NCBI GenBank assembly: GCA_022484595.1
Contig: JAKVLB010000001.1
Location: forward strand, 1 to 64,000
DNA length: 64,000 nucleotides
Source of the DNA: Mageeibacillus sp.
Lineage (GTDB): Bacteria > Bacillota > Clostridia > Saccharofermentanales > Saccharofermentanaceae
Direction of reading: 5' to 3'
The stretch's first letter is position 1, and each line of letters opens with the position of its first letter. The translations under genes and the position numbers were made by a program. The notes beneath the pieces are model-generated. The model did no database searches, was not told the DNA's origin, and saw only the letters and a program-made list of their open reading frames with translations. Shown here one piece after another: positions 48,150 to 59,100 of the stretch.

Positions 48150-49316
48150 TTAGTTCAATGTGTGAACGCCACCGGTGGAAACAACACATAATTTGTTACC
48201 GGAGATAAAATTCATCCTTATTATGTCTTCATCTACTGAGAAATCATTTGTAACCGTGCCGTTTGAGTTATAAATAAATACACGCTTGTCAACACTGATT
48301 GCGTATGTGTCACCTGTTACGGAAACCGCATTGATAACAGAACCGATATCAGAGTTATACAGTACAGTATTTGATGAATCAATTACTGCAAGTTTGTTGA
48401 GCTGTGATACTCCGTCTGAATAAGCAATAAACAGTCTGTTGCCGACTTTATCAACATGACTTATCGCAGAAAAATCAAAGTTAATCTGTGACAGACTGTC
48501 ATTCTCAATCTGATAAACAGAATTTGCCGTAAAGCAATACAGTTTATTATTACAGTAATACATTGAAGAGAACAACGTACTGTCTTCAGTTGTGTAAATA
48601 GATTTATCTGCAACATGAACTCCATCATCAGCACTGGTTATTGAAAACAGTCTGATGTACGGAACAAGCACAGCCCCGCTTGTGTTGAGCGTCGAGATGG
48701 CAAGCTCGTCTGAAGAATCATTGAAACTGCAGCATATCGGATATCCTGAATTATACGAACTCCAGTCGGAAATCATATTTCCCGCAGTGTCATACAGAAT
48801 TACATCACCGTAAGAGTCACCATTGTCAGTAATTACTGCGGTAAGTCCGGTAGATGAGATTGTTACAGCTTTTACCTGATTCTCCGTAGGCACGGTAAAA
48901 AGAAGTTTATCCTGGGTAAGAACCGAGAAAGAGTAACCGTTAAGATCAAATACAGCGGAATAAACACCATAAGAGACGCACTGAGGATTCTGGTAAGATA
49001 TATCCGCCGAATAAACTTCATTTCCTGACAAAGTCAGATATGATATGCGCTCATTCGTTACCTTAAGAACGCCCTCTCCGAACGGATACAGCTTCTGTGC
49101 TTCTGAATACTCGCAGCTGAAACCTCCCTGACCTGACAACTTAATTTGCGTGTCGGCACCGGACAATGAATCAATTCTTCGAGAGACCCAGAACAAAAGC
49201 ACAAGACAGAGCAGCAGGATTGCCGTAAAAAACATGACAACAACTGTCAGGCTCCTTCCGGGTTTCCTGTTACTTCGCGGCTTGCTGATATTATGTTTCT
49301 CTTCCTGTTCCATCAT
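48150..49316 (-). CDS. DUF5711-like single-pass membrane protein with beta-propeller-like domain
   Basis: 388 residues. A basic cytoplasmic tail (to about 22) and one transmembrane helix (about 23-45, VVVMFFTAILLLCLVLLFWV) are followed by a large outside domain made of repeated short strands, such as VLKVTNERISYLTLSGNEVY and LAVIDSSNTVLYNSD. This is consistent with a WD/NHL-like propeller. No enzymatic motif is visible. It sits 18 bases after the DUF4340 gene in the ABC cluster, so an envelope role with that transporter is inferred. Confidence 0.75.
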   Translation of the reverse strand: MMEQEEKHNISKPRSNRKPGRSLTVVVMFFTAILLLCLVLLFWVSRRIDSLSGADTQIKLSGQGGFSCEYSEAQKLYPFGEGVLKVTNERISYLTLSGNEVYSADISYQNPQCVSYGVYSAVFDLNGYSFSVLTQDKLLFTVPTENQVKAVTISSTGLTAVITDNGDSYGDVILYDTAGNMISDWSSYNSGYPICCSFNDSSDELAISTLNTSGAVLVPYIRLFSITSADDGVHVADKSIYTTEDSTLFSSMYYCNNKLYCFTANSVYQIENDSLSQINFDFSAISHVDKVGNRLFIAYSDGVSQLNKLAVIDSSNTVLYNSDIGSVINAVSVTGDTYAISVDKRVFIYNSNGTVTNDFSVDEDIIRMNFISGNKLCVVSTGGVHTLN

Positions 49317-49334
49317 AAACTTTTAATGTCAGAA

Positions 49335-50867
49335 TCAGGCGACATTTGATTCCGTCGTATTCTCCGTAGTATCAGTTCCAGAGTCTGACGGAATGTCATA
49401 TATACCGTCAATACTGTTGTCAATAGCCGTCAACAGCATACTGTATGCCGGCCATACACCATATGAATAGGTATCGGAACCACCATCGTTGAACAACTCT
49501 CTTGAATATACATAGAACTGAGAGTATTCACCATTGACGTAAACATAATAAGAATCAGTGTCACGCTGATAGAAATCATATTCTGTGGTCTCGTAATCAT
49601 TGGTCACAAATGTCAGAGTCATAACCGGAATTGCATCGGGACTTACAGATGATTCACTCTCTATTCCGCCTATTTCGATGCAGACCAGACTTTCAAACAA
49701 CATTGCACAGTATGAACGATCGTCTGAGTTGAAAATCTTAGCATTCCTGCCGTTTATTGTTACCGTTGAATCATCATCGGATATTGCCGCCGTATCATTT
49801 ACGTTGAGTTCAAAATCAAATGAATCGCCGTTGTATGTACCCTTGATTGAAGAAATATCACAGGCTGAATAGTAGGAAATATATGAATTAAGAAGCGTAA
49901 GTGCCGGAGTCTCAAGACCCTTTATCTGCTGATCCGACACCATGAAATAATTCTTCATTCCGGCAATATAACCGTAGTAATAGCCGCCGAGATCAGATGA
50001 GAAGTAAATATCCTTCTTCTCACCGCTGTCCATAGTAATGCAGAAATGGAAAGTTGGTTTATCAAGTCCGTACTGAGAAAGCTGATCATCTGAAATATCC
50101 ATAAAAGACGTGATTTCAAGTGTGCAGACATATTCAACCAGATTCTCAAAATATGCACTTGCCTGAATATTAAAAGGCTTATGAATGAAATACTGCGGAT
50201 CTCCGGTCTCCTCATAAATCTCACATGTTGCTTCAATATTGAGACCATCTGTGGTTCTGTCGAACTCAACTGTATCAATCTTCGAATAGTCAACATCAAG
50301 AATCTGCGACTCCAGAAGATCAATACCCTGATATTCAGCCTTTATCATTTTTGCAACAGCAACCGTATAGACATCATTTGATCCGTCTACCCTCATATAG
50401 CAATAACTTGAATCAGGAGTCTTGTTCCCGAGGTAGACTACAGATTTTGAGCCGTCAAATGTCTCCAGTGTAATCGTATACACAGGGTTATCAAGTCCAT
50501 ACTCTGCAAAGTTGCCTTCAGATGAAATCAAAGCTTCACATGAATAGGATGAAAGCAATGCCACATAAGAACTCATATCTTCCTGAGAATAGCTCAGTGT
50601 ATCGTCCAGGTCGTCGCCTTCATAGGCATAGAGCAAAGAGCCGTCAGTATTCTGCGATGCCGTAATCTTAACGGTCTTGAAATCTGCATTGCTGCTCTGT
50701 GTAGTAATTGATTTGACAGTATTGTTATCGACATACAAGACATCTATAAGTGTATCTTCAGTCTCTGCCGGCTTTGTGTTCTTCTTATATATGAAAAACA
50801 CAATTGACCCGATAAGCAGCAATATCATCAAAACAAAAGGAATTAATAAATTCTTAACAGATTTCAT
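49335..50867 (-). CDS. DUF4340 domain protein, Gld-type ABC system companion
   Basis: 510 residues from ATG 50867. The start is chosen one base after the upstream stop with AGAGGAAG nearby. A membrane helix (about 7-27) precedes an extracytoplasmic region of repeated DUF4340 units, each with a strand such as YGLDNPVYTITLETFDGSK or YGLDKPTFHFCITMDSGE. The C-terminus is a low-complexity acidic/Ser/Thr tail (about 490-510). DUF4340 proteins regularly accompany GldG-like ABC systems. The ligand is unknown. Confidence 0.82.
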   Translation of the reverse strand: MKSVKNLLIPFVLMILLLIGSIVFFIYKKNTKPAETEDTLIDVLYVDNNTVKSITTQSSNADFKTVKITASQNTDGSLLYAYEGDDLDDTLSYSQEDMSSYVALLSSYSCEALISSEGNFAEYGLDNPVYTITLETFDGSKSVVYLGNKTPDSSYCYMRVDGSNDVYTVAVAKMIKAEYQGIDLLESQILDVDYSKIDTVEFDRTTDGLNIEATCEIYEETGDPQYFIHKPFNIQASAYFENLVEYVCTLEITSFMDISDDQLSQYGLDKPTFHFCITMDSGEKKDIYFSSDLGGYYYGYIAGMKNYFMVSDQQIKGLETPALTLLNSYISYYSACDISSIKGTYNGDSFDFELNVNDTAAISDDDSTVTINGRNAKIFNSDDRSYCAMLFESLVCIEIGGIESESSVSPDAIPVMTLTFVTNDYETTEYDFYQRDTDSYYVYVNGEYSQFYVYSRELFNDGGSDTYSYGVWPAYSMLLTAIDNSIDGIYDIPSDSGTDTTENTTESNVA

Positions 50868-50868
50868 A

Positions 50869-52395
50869 TTACAGATTCTTCCTCTTCTTATATACAACGG
50901 TAGCAACTATTACAAGTGCCAAAGGAATAATAACCATAAACACATACAGAACTGCAGATGAAACACCGGATGTAGCCTTTGTGCTGTCTATCTTGTAATT
51001 ATCAAGCGACTTAGACTCAACATCTACCGAGTTGGCGTTAACACCGCTGCCGAGAAGCATTCTAAGGCATGAACGGAGAAACTGCACATTGGTGTCACTG
51101 TAACCGTAGTTCGAGATATATGAATCAGACGAGAAATTTGTCGTACCAAAAGCGATAACTTCAGGAGGATTGTCCATACCGTCAAATGTTGAATACATTC
51201 CGATATTGTACTGACTTGCATTCTCATACTGGGACATGTTGCCCTGGGCATCAACCTGTACAGCTGTTGCTGAATCACTTGTTGTGGCAATAGGTGTAGT
51301 CTTGATGTATGAATAAGGCGTATCGTAATCTCTGATAGGTCTTGCGTAAGAACTCTTGAACTGCGAGAACGAACTGAAGTCGTCAGAAAGTGACTGGAAA
51401 TCGGCAGATATATCGACGAGTGAGTTGAAACCAGTGTCATCGAGGTAATATGTTGAGTCCTTCTCACAAATTACGTAAGGATCCATATTTAGATTCATCA
51501 TGTTCAGAACTGTATTTAGATTGGTGAACTTATCGGCTGAATTTGAATAGAAGTTAACAGCAGAGAAGAAATTGCCGCCGGCATTCAGATAGTCCTGAAT
51601 CTTAACAGCCATACGCTCGGAAATATCACTGTTTGGACCGTTAAGAATCAAAAGATCACAGTCATCAGGAATCTCGAAATTATCTGAAACCTCAAGTGTC
51701 TCAGTATCGCAGCCGAGAGCCTTAAGGATATTTGTAAGCTGTGTCGAACTGTCATCTTCATTAAGTCCGGAAATGATATATGCCTTGCTTGCATAACCGT
51801 TTGTAAGCTGAACAATTGTGTTTGTAAAAGTATATTCAACGTTATTGGCTGTCGGAAGATACTGACCCTGCTCAAGATACTGTGAATCATACGTGAAGCA
51901 GTCAATTGGCGCAACAACCTGAACTTTACCGTTGCATGACACAACAAAGTTGTCGGCAGAAAGATCATAAGCTCCTGAAGGATCCAGTTCGTTAATGATT
52001 GACGGATAAGTCTCAGGATTAATGTACTCCACTGTTATTCTGCCGTCTGACTTGGCTGCATAGTCGTCAAGAAGCGGAACAATGTACTCATAAGGAGTAT
52101 CAGTCAATGACTCAGGCTTGTCCATCAGTCCGACAATTCTGATTTTATAGTCCTTAGGCAAGGTGTTCAGATAATCCTGAGTCACCTTGGTAATTGAGTT
52201 CTGTCCTGAAACAGAGAAATCAAATGTAAGGGCATCTCCCAGAAGTGAATCGAAAAATATATTAATCAAAAGCGCAATTGCGATAAGGATTAATACTGCG
52301 CCGATAGAATAAAACTTGAGAGACTTGGCTCTCTTATCGGACACTTTCTTTGCAGAAGCTTTGTCTGCGTTTGAATTAGCGGTCTTCTTACTCAT
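50869..52395 (-). CDS. GldG-like ABC transporter auxiliary protein
   Basis: 508 residues. A lysine/serine-rich cytoplasmic tail, a first transmembrane helix (about 29-50, IGAVLILIAIALLINIFF), a large outer domain of the ABC-2-linked GldG type and a last transmembrane helix near the C-terminus (VLYVFMVIIPLALVIVATVV). Characteristic stretches are FSVSGQNSITKVTQDYL, YINPETYPS and DLLILNGPNSDISERM. In Bacteroidetes, GldA-GldF-GldG are linked to gliding, while in Clostridia the role is not established. It follows the permease gene by 18 bases. Confidence 0.87.
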   Translation of the reverse strand: MSKKTANSNADKASAKKVSDKRAKSLKFYSIGAVLILIAIALLINIFFDSLLGDALTFDFSVSGQNSITKVTQDYLNTLPKDYKIRIVGLMDKPESLTDTPYEYIVPLLDDYAAKSDGRITVEYINPETYPSIINELDPSGAYDLSADNFVVSCNGKVQVVAPIDCFTYDSQYLEQGQYLPTANNVEYTFTNTIVQLTNGYASKAYIISGLNEDDSSTQLTNILKALGCDTETLEVSDNFEIPDDCDLLILNGPNSDISERMAVKIQDYLNAGGNFFSAVNFYSNSADKFTNLNTVLNMMNLNMDPYVICEKDSTYYLDDTGFNSLVDISADFQSLSDDFSSFSQFKSSYARPIRDYDTPYSYIKTTPIATTSDSATAVQVDAQGNMSQYENASQYNIGMYSTFDGMDNPPEVIAFGTTNFSSDSYISNYGYSDTNVQFLRSCLRMLLGSGVNANSVDVESKSLDNYKIDSTKATSGVSSAVLYVFMVIIPLALVIVATVVYKKRKNL

Positions 52396-52413
52396 TTTAT
52401 ATTACTCCTTTGA

Positions 52414-53181
52414 TTAACCCTGGCTCCAGCGCTTCTTTTCGAGTATACGGAATGTTATGTATAAGAATACAAGAGATACCGTAAGACAATATAAAAGCGC
52501 GGAAACAGAGAAAACACCAAATCTGAAATCTGAAGTCTTGGCAAACGGATCAAGCCAGTTGATACCTGACGTGACTGCATCTCCAATCGATGCTGCCTTC
52601 TCACTGTTGATTCCGAAGAATGAGAACGTGGCGGTAAATGCAGAACCGATATATGTGGCAATCGTTGATATAAGCTGAATGATAAGAATCAGTATAAACG
52701 AAAAGATAGCAGAAATTATCTGACTGTCTGTTATCACCGACGCAAAAAGACCTATAGCGATGAACATCATTGCCATAAAGAAGAATACTATAACAGAACC
52801 CCATGCACCGATTCCGATCACTCCGCCGCAGAGTGCAGTGACAATCATATGAATGAACACATTGATGAACATTACTCCGAACAGAGCGCATGCCGCAAGA
52901 AATTTGCCTGCGACGACAGAAAACAGATTAACCGGAGCGGTGTAATACAGAACTTCCGTACCGCGCTTCTTATCCTCAGCAAACAGTCCCATCGTAATGA
53001 TAGGAACGATTACAACGAAGAAAGAGCGCAGTGAGATTATCTCGCTGGCAATGTTTACCTTTCCGTTTGCAAACTGGGAGTAAAATATGAAACCGGAAAG
53101 AAATGAGAAAATGGCAATCGCCACATAGCCCACCGGTGACCTGAAAAATGAAAGAAACTCTCTCTTAAAAATAGCGTACAT
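52414..53181 (-). CDS. ABC-2 type permease (GldF-like)
   Basis: 255 residues with six transmembrane helices. The N-terminal MYAIFKREFLSFFRSPVGYV is typical of GldF and NosY permeases, with the KRGTEVLYYTAPV coupling segment (about 68-80) in the first cytoplasmic loop. It lies 10 bases after the ATPase gene. It is expected to form the membrane part of an exporter or mechanochemical machine with the flanking ATPase and GldG-like protein. Confidence 0.9.
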   Translation of the reverse strand: MYAIFKREFLSFFRSPVGYVAIAIFSFLSGFIFYSQFANGKVNIASEIISLRSFFVVIVPIITMGLFAEDKKRGTEVLYYTAPVNLFSVVAGKFLAACALFGVMFINVFIHMIVTALCGGVIGIGAWGSVIVFFFMAMMFIAIGLFASVITDSQIISAIFSFILILIIQLISTIATYIGSAFTATFSFFGINSEKAASIGDAVTSGINWLDPFAKTSDFRFGVFSVSALLYCLTVSLVFLYITFRILEKKRWSQG

Positions 53182-53191
53182 AAACCTCTCC

Positions 53192-54130
53192 TTACACTGC
53201 TGAAGTAATACTTAGGAAGACTTCTTCAAGGGACGGGTCAAGAGAACGCAATTCAAGAATTGGCCAGCCTCCCTTTGACATAACAAAGAAAATACCGGCA
53301 CGAAGGTCAGTAACGGAATTTGTTACCAAAGTCACTTCAAGTTCATGAATATCACCGTTGCTGACTCGTGTTCTGACGTCAACAACTCCGGGCAGGCCGT
53401 GAATCTTCTCGGAAACTTCCTTAAGAGGACCCTTGAAAGACAGCAAAAGCCTTGAAGAACCGGATAATCTCTTGGACAGGTCGGTAATCGTGTCAACAGC
53501 CGCGACCTTGCCGTTGTTAATTATTACAACCCTGTCTGCGATTTCCTGTATTTCAGACAGAATATGAGAACTGATTATTACTGAATGAGACTTGGCTAAC
53601 GTCTTGATTAGTTTACGTATCTCAATTATCTGGTTAGGATCAAGTCCTACTGTCGGCTCATCAAGAATAAGAATAGACGGATTGCCGACAAGTGCCTGTG
53701 CGATACCGACACGCTGCTTATAACCCTTTGACAGGTTGCCGATAAGGCGGTCAGCAACGCTTGTTATCTTTACCATAGAGACAATTCTTGCAAGATGCTC
53801 TTTGCGCTCGCTCTTCTTGATGCCCTTGAGATCACATATGAAATCAAGATACTCAAGAACCACCATATCGTTATATAACGGCGGAAGCTCCGGGAGATAA
53901 CCTATATCTTTCTTTGCAAGCTCGGGTTCCTCCAGAATATCATGACCATTTACCTTAACTGTGCCCGATGTAGAAGACAGATATCCGGTAATAATGTTCA
54001 TCGTAGTTGACTTGCCGGCACCGTTGGGTCCCAGAAAACCCAAAACCTCGTCATCATTTACGGTAAAAGAGATTCCGTTTACGGCCTTCTTGTTACCATA
54101 GCACTTTACCAGATTATTAATTTCAATCAT
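53192..54130 (-). CDS. ABC transporter ATP-binding protein (GldA-like)
   Basis: 312 residues. Walker A GPNGAGKSTT (about 34-43), the Q-loop after GYLPELPPLY, the signature LSKGYKQRVGIAQAL (about 132-146), Walker B ILILDEPTVGLDPNQ (about 152-166) and the switch histidine in SSHILSEI are all present. A C-terminal regulatory extension (about 225-312) matches the CcmA/GldA subgroup. GGAGGT precedes ATG 54130. First gene of the transporter cluster. Confidence 0.94.
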   Translation of the reverse strand: MIEINNLVKCYGNKKAVNGISFTVNDDEVLGFLGPNGAGKSTTMNIITGYLSSTSGTVKVNGHDILEEPELAKKDIGYLPELPPLYNDMVVLEYLDFICDLKGIKKSERKEHLARIVSMVKITSVADRLIGNLSKGYKQRVGIAQALVGNPSILILDEPTVGLDPNQIIEIRKLIKTLAKSHSVIISSHILSEIQEIADRVVIINNGKVAAVDTITDLSKRLSGSSRLLLSFKGPLKEVSEKIHGLPGVVDVRTRVSNGDIHELEVTLVTNSVTDLRAGIFFVMSKGGWPILELRSLDPSLEEVFLSITSAV

Positions 54131-54216
54131 GGTTTACCTCCGTAATTTTGCGTACAAGCTATTTTATATCAAACTCTCAGAATACCAAAGAGAAATATAG
54201 AGAAATTCGAAGCAAA

Positions 54217-54987
54217 TTATACATCGTTCAGTTCCATTTCGACACAGAATACTTTAACGTCGTTATTCTTGTAACCATAAACGCTTGCATATCCCTGTCT
54301 GGAGACAACGTAAAGTTCAACCTTCTCCCCTGCGTGAACCTCACTGTTGTAGTTTATAGTAAGTCCTTTGATGATATTGATATCAACACCGGACTTAAAA
54401 ACGGCGTCATATGCCCATGCTGTATATCTTGAATTGTTTACGTGTCTGTTGCGGTCAAGCTCAGAGAAATCCGCAAACTTGATAATTGTCGGTTCGCAGC
54501 CCGTAAATGAAGACCTGTCAGGGAAATCAAGCTTCGGACAATCATATCCATAAACCTTCAGTGCAGGCTCCGGATCATACACGGGCAATTCAGGTCTTTT
54601 ACGCGCAATGACAGGACGGTGGGTATTCCAGTCGGCCAAAATCCATGTCGATGTTGACCTTCCGATTACATTGCCTTCGGAATCAACTATTCTGAAATCT
54701 CTGCCGTAGCTGATTCTGTCAATTCCTGTGGCCCATGTCTGGACTTTGAAGTGCTCCTCCCATGAAGGAAGTCTGTCAAAAGAAAGCTTCATTCTCAAGA
54801 TAATCCAGCAGATATTCTGTGTCTTCAGGAACTCTGTTCCGTATCCGATATTTCCGGAACCGTGCTCAGCTGCCTCCTGAAGATCGCCAATCAACACTGA
54901 AGCGAAAAGTTTGTCTCCCATGCCGCACTCTGTTGCCTTGCAATATGTGTCAAGCTGCGCATATGACTTAAGATCTGATACATCCAT
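54217..54987 (-). CDS. Acyl-ACP thioesterase (FatA/FatB family)
   Basis: Releases fatty acids from acyl carrier protein. 256 residues forming two hot-dog folds. The first half contains NICWIILRMKLSFDRLP, and the second half has the conserved LDRNRHVNNSRY block (about 182-193) that supplies active-site Asn and His residues. No signal peptide, so cytoplasmic. The ATG shares one base with the stop of the upstream membrane-protein gene, so the two are translationally coupled. Confidence 0.88.
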   Translation of the reverse strand: MDVSDLKSYAQLDTYCKATECGMGDKLFASVLIGDLQEAAEHGSGNIGYGTEFLKTQNICWIILRMKLSFDRLPSWEEHFKVQTWATGIDRISYGRDFRIVDSEGNVIGRSTSTWILADWNTHRPVIARKRPELPVYDPEPALKVYGYDCPKLDFPDRSSFTGCEPTIIKFADFSELDRNRHVNNSRYTAWAYDAVFKSGVDINIIKGLTINYNSEVHAGEKVELYVVSRQGYASVYGYKNNDVKVFCVEMELNDV

Positions 54988-55559
54988 TAGTTGCTGTTAG
55001 CCTCCGCTACTGTTTCACGATAGATATACGGAGCGACATTGCGCGGATTATATCTTCTGAAAACCTTATACATTTCCGGCTTGAAGCCGAATATGACTAT
55101 ATATCTTACCCCGTTCTGACTGACCAGCGCATACCAGTTGTCATCGTTAACTGCATACTTTCTGTATGCAGTAATGTTAAGTTTGAATTCAGAATGATTT
55201 GAATCTGATGAAAACCTGTCTGAAGTTACGGGACCTATGTACTCACATTCCTTTACAGTGAAATCTGCAAGTTCCTCCCTCTTCTTCTTTGCAATAATCT
55301 TTGCAATACTAACACTATCGTTTGATATCTCTATCTCATACTCAACATACTGTCTCTGAATGATTACAACAAGTCCCCAGACGAGTCCGGCTGATATCAT
55401 ACCGGTAACGAAAATAATGTTCAGACCGTATATCATTGGAATGACATTGATGGCAACAATTATCCCGAGAAGTGTCAAAGAGGAAAAAACAACAAACAGG
55501 ACAGCAGAAATGCCGTTGTCTCTCTTAACATGATTCTCAATAAAAGTATCTTCAATCAT
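54987..55559 (-). CDS. Uncharacterised membrane protein (DUF6106-like)
   Basis: 190 residues from ATG 55559, with AGAGGTG upstream. A longer frame to 55616 would run through the groEL terminator region. Two transmembrane helices form a hairpin (about 18-70, VLFVVFSSLTLLGIIVAINV and IIFVTGMISAGLVWGLVVII), followed by a soluble domain with a strand-rich PH-like look (VEYEIEISNDSVSIAKI, then YALVSQNGVRYIVIFGFKPE). It resembles a clostridial family of unknown function. The match is from memory and tentative. It is coupled to the acyl-ACP thioesterase. Confidence 0.72.
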   Translation of the reverse strand: MIEDTFIENHVKRDNGISAVLFVVFSSLTLLGIIVAINVIPMIYGLNIIFVTGMISAGLVWGLVVIIQRQYVEYEIEISNDSVSIAKIIAKKKREELADFTVKECEYIGPVTSDRFSSDSNHSEFKLNITAYRKYAVNDDNWYALVSQNGVRYIVIFGFKPEMYKVFRRYNPRNVAPYIYRETVAEANSN

Positions 55560-55597
55560 AAATTCACCTCTCTTTTGACCTAAACATAATATCACAC

Positions 55598-55630
55598 AAA
55601 TAAAAATGCTGCCCACAATGTGACAGCATT
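55598..55630 (-). terminator. Rho-independent terminator of groES-groEL
   Basis: AATGCTG (55605-55611) pairs with CAGCATT (55624-55630), with a further CAC/GTG inside. On the minus strand TTTTTATTTG follows, 37 bases after the groEL stop. Confidence 0.75.
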
Positions 55631-55666
55631 CTTACAAATATACCTACATATAAAGACTGTAATATA

Positions 55667-57286
<1,620 letters not shown>

Positions 57287-57307
57287 TTACCTCCATTATT
57301 TTCCTGA

Positions 57308-57595
57308 TCAGCCTTCAACGATAGCCACGATGTCATCCTGGCGAACGACGATATACTCCTCGCCCTCAAGCTTAACATTCGTTCCGGCGTAATCTCTGAT
57401 TATTACCTTCTGACCTACAGTAACTTCCATTTTAATCTCATTGCCGTCAACAACTCCGCCGGGACCTACAGCGATGATCTGAGCTACCTGAGGCTTCTCC
57501 TGAGCGCCTGAAGATAAAATAATACCGCTGGTAGTCTTCTCCTCAGCCTGAAGCTTCTTTACAACTACCTTGTCTGCTAAAGGTTTAATTGTCAT
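57308..57595 (-). CDS. groS: 10 kDa co-chaperonin GroES
   Basis: Cap of the GroEL chamber. From ATG 57595 there are 95 residues. A few extra codons upstream are in frame but precede GGAGGT, which sets this start. It opens IKPLADKVVVKK and has the mobile loop EEKTTSGIILSSGAQEK (about 18-34), followed by the roof-forming VGPGGV region. The perfect CIRCE operator and a consensus promoter lie just upstream. Confidence 0.97.
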   Translation of the reverse strand: MTIKPLADKVVVKKLQAEEKTTSGIILSSGAQEKPQVAQIIAVGPGGVVDGNEIKMEVTVGQKVIIRDYAGTNVKLEGEEYIVVRQDDIVAIVEG

Positions 57596-57626
57596 CTTAA
57601 AGACCTCCAATACATAAATTGATTTC

Positions 57627-57653
57627 TTAGCACTCTAATTGGTTGAGTGCTAA
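57627..57653. promoter_or_regulatory. CIRCE operator (HrcA binding site)
   Basis: TTAGCACTC (57627-57635), nine bases, GAGTGCTAA (57645-57653): an exact match to the CIRCE inverted repeat bound by the heat-shock repressor HrcA. It lies between the promoter and groES, so it controls both chaperonin genes. The hrcA gene is not in this window. Confidence 0.97.
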
Positions 57654-57663
57654 ACCACAACTA

Positions 57664-57692
57664 AATATAATTCTGTTTCTCACGGATGTCAA
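57664..57692 (-). promoter_or_regulatory. groES-groEL promoter
   Basis: On the minus strand TTGACA (57687-57692), 17 bases, TATATT (57664-57669). Transcription would start near 57657, at the edge of the CIRCE operator. Confidence 0.85.
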
Positions 57693-57729
57693 TATGAATA
57701 TCAAAAAAAGTCAAAATCAAAACGCAAGG

Positions 57730-59100
57730 TTATGATATAAGATCTTCAATATCCTGATCAGTGTCACAGTCGTCAATATCAGGCGCATGCTTTGGCAAAT
57801 CAACCTCGTCGAACGGAACTGTCTTCCCGTATAAGAACTGCTGAACGTAGGGAATCATAGCATTCCAGTTTGCCCTTATGCTCCATTCACCGCCAAACAT
57901 TCCGCCTTTGAAGCATCCCTTTATCGGGAGCTGAAGATACTGCATCTGCATATTATCCAGCGACGGCAGAAAATCAAATGCATAACTCTCAATGTCTTCC
58001 TTCGGAATATCTGTAACAATGCAGGACAGAATATCATCCATGGCGCCGAGTTTGCCGGTTCCTGACATTCCCATAAACTGATTCAGAAGGCTTCTCATAA
58101 CCTCAACCTGACGTTGCATGCGCTCATAATCACCATTTCCGACATATCTGATTCTGGCATATGCCACAGCCTGAACACCATTTAGCAGAGTTCCTTTACC
58201 GGTTGAAGTAACAGGAGTAGCGGTACCGCCGTACAAGGCATTAAGATAGTCATTTGCAACGCCCATTTCCGCTTCCGACATATTTACTTTAACACCGCCT
58301 ACAGCATCAATTACCGACGCCATATTAAAGAAATTTACATAAGCATAACCATCAATTTTTATTCTTAGCTGATTCTCAATTGTCGCCTGAAGCAGCGCGG
58401 GGCCGCCGAAATTCATTGAGGCGTTGATTTTATGAGGTTTTGTATATCCGGGGAAATACGCGTAAGAGTCACGAGCAATTGAAACAAGCTTAATTGTTCC
58501 GGCTTTGCTGTCAACCGACATAATCATAATGACATCAGCCCGCGAGCCTTTGCCTGAAGAATTATAGTGCGTAGATCTGCTGTCAATTCCTATAAGAAGA
58601 AAATTCTTAATGTCACTGTCCTCAATAATAGAATTTACGGTTGTCTCCGTAACATCATCAAGTTCAACGGTATTTCCTGACTCATCAACTATAGTTACTT
58701 CCTGATTGTCAGGTGTCGTAACGTAAGTGATCTGACTGAGAAGATACTCCTTATACCATAATCCGAATACAACAATTCCAAAAACAATTCCCAATACTCC
58801 CGCAATCACACTGAATGTAACCCGTTTCCGTATTCTTGACCTTCGATTAATTGCTCGAATCTCACTGTCAGTTTTGTAAGGAAGTTCCTGATCCGCACCG
58901 ATACCGCGCTCCGGGATAACTCCGGCGACCTTTACCGTATCGTCAGTAACATCAGAATTAACTGCTGCACTCTGACGGACAATTGCCTCATCAGGCAGCC
59001 GTTCTTCGGGCACAGTACCGGACAAATCAGATATACTGCCTTTTGCAGGCAGATTTCCGGGCCTTAACAGCGGAAAATTGTCTTGTTCGTTATCATTCAA
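57730..59100 (-). CDS. LytR-CpsA-Psr (LCP) family cell-wall glycopolymer ligase
   Basis: Extracytoplasmic enzyme that attaches teichoic acid-like or capsular polymers to peptidoglycan. 456 residues: a long cytoplasmic N-terminal part (about 1-94) ending in a basic RRSRIRKR stretch, one transmembrane helix (about 95-116) and the LCP domain. The LCP core is seen in FLLIGIDSR (about 163-171), SRADVIMIMS, the arginine in SIARDSY, HKINAS and YARIRYVGNGDYERMQRQ. The ATG overlaps the galE stop by four bases. A link between UDP-galactose supply and wall polymer attachment is plausible. Confidence 0.93.
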   Translation of the reverse strand: MNDNEQDNFPLLRPGNLPAKGSISDLSGTVPEERLPDEAIVRQSAAVNSDVTDDTVKVAGVIPERGIGADQELPYKTDSEIRAINRRSRIRKRVTFSVIAGVLGIVFGIVVFGLWYKEYLLSQITYVTTPDNQEVTIVDESGNTVELDDVTETTVNSIIEDSDIKNFLLIGIDSRSTHYNSSGKGSRADVIMIMSVDSKAGTIKLVSIARDSYAYFPGYTKPHKINASMNFGGPALLQATIENQLRIKIDGYAYVNFFNMASVIDAVGGVKVNMSEAEMGVANDYLNALYGGTATPVTSTGKGTLLNGVQAVAYARIRYVGNGDYERMQRQVEVMRSLLNQFMGMSGTGKLGAMDDILSCIVTDIPKEDIESYAFDFLPSLDNMQMQYLQLPIKGCFKGGMFGGEWSIRANWNAMIPYVQQFLYGKTVPFDEVDLPKHAPDIDDCDTDQDIEDLIS

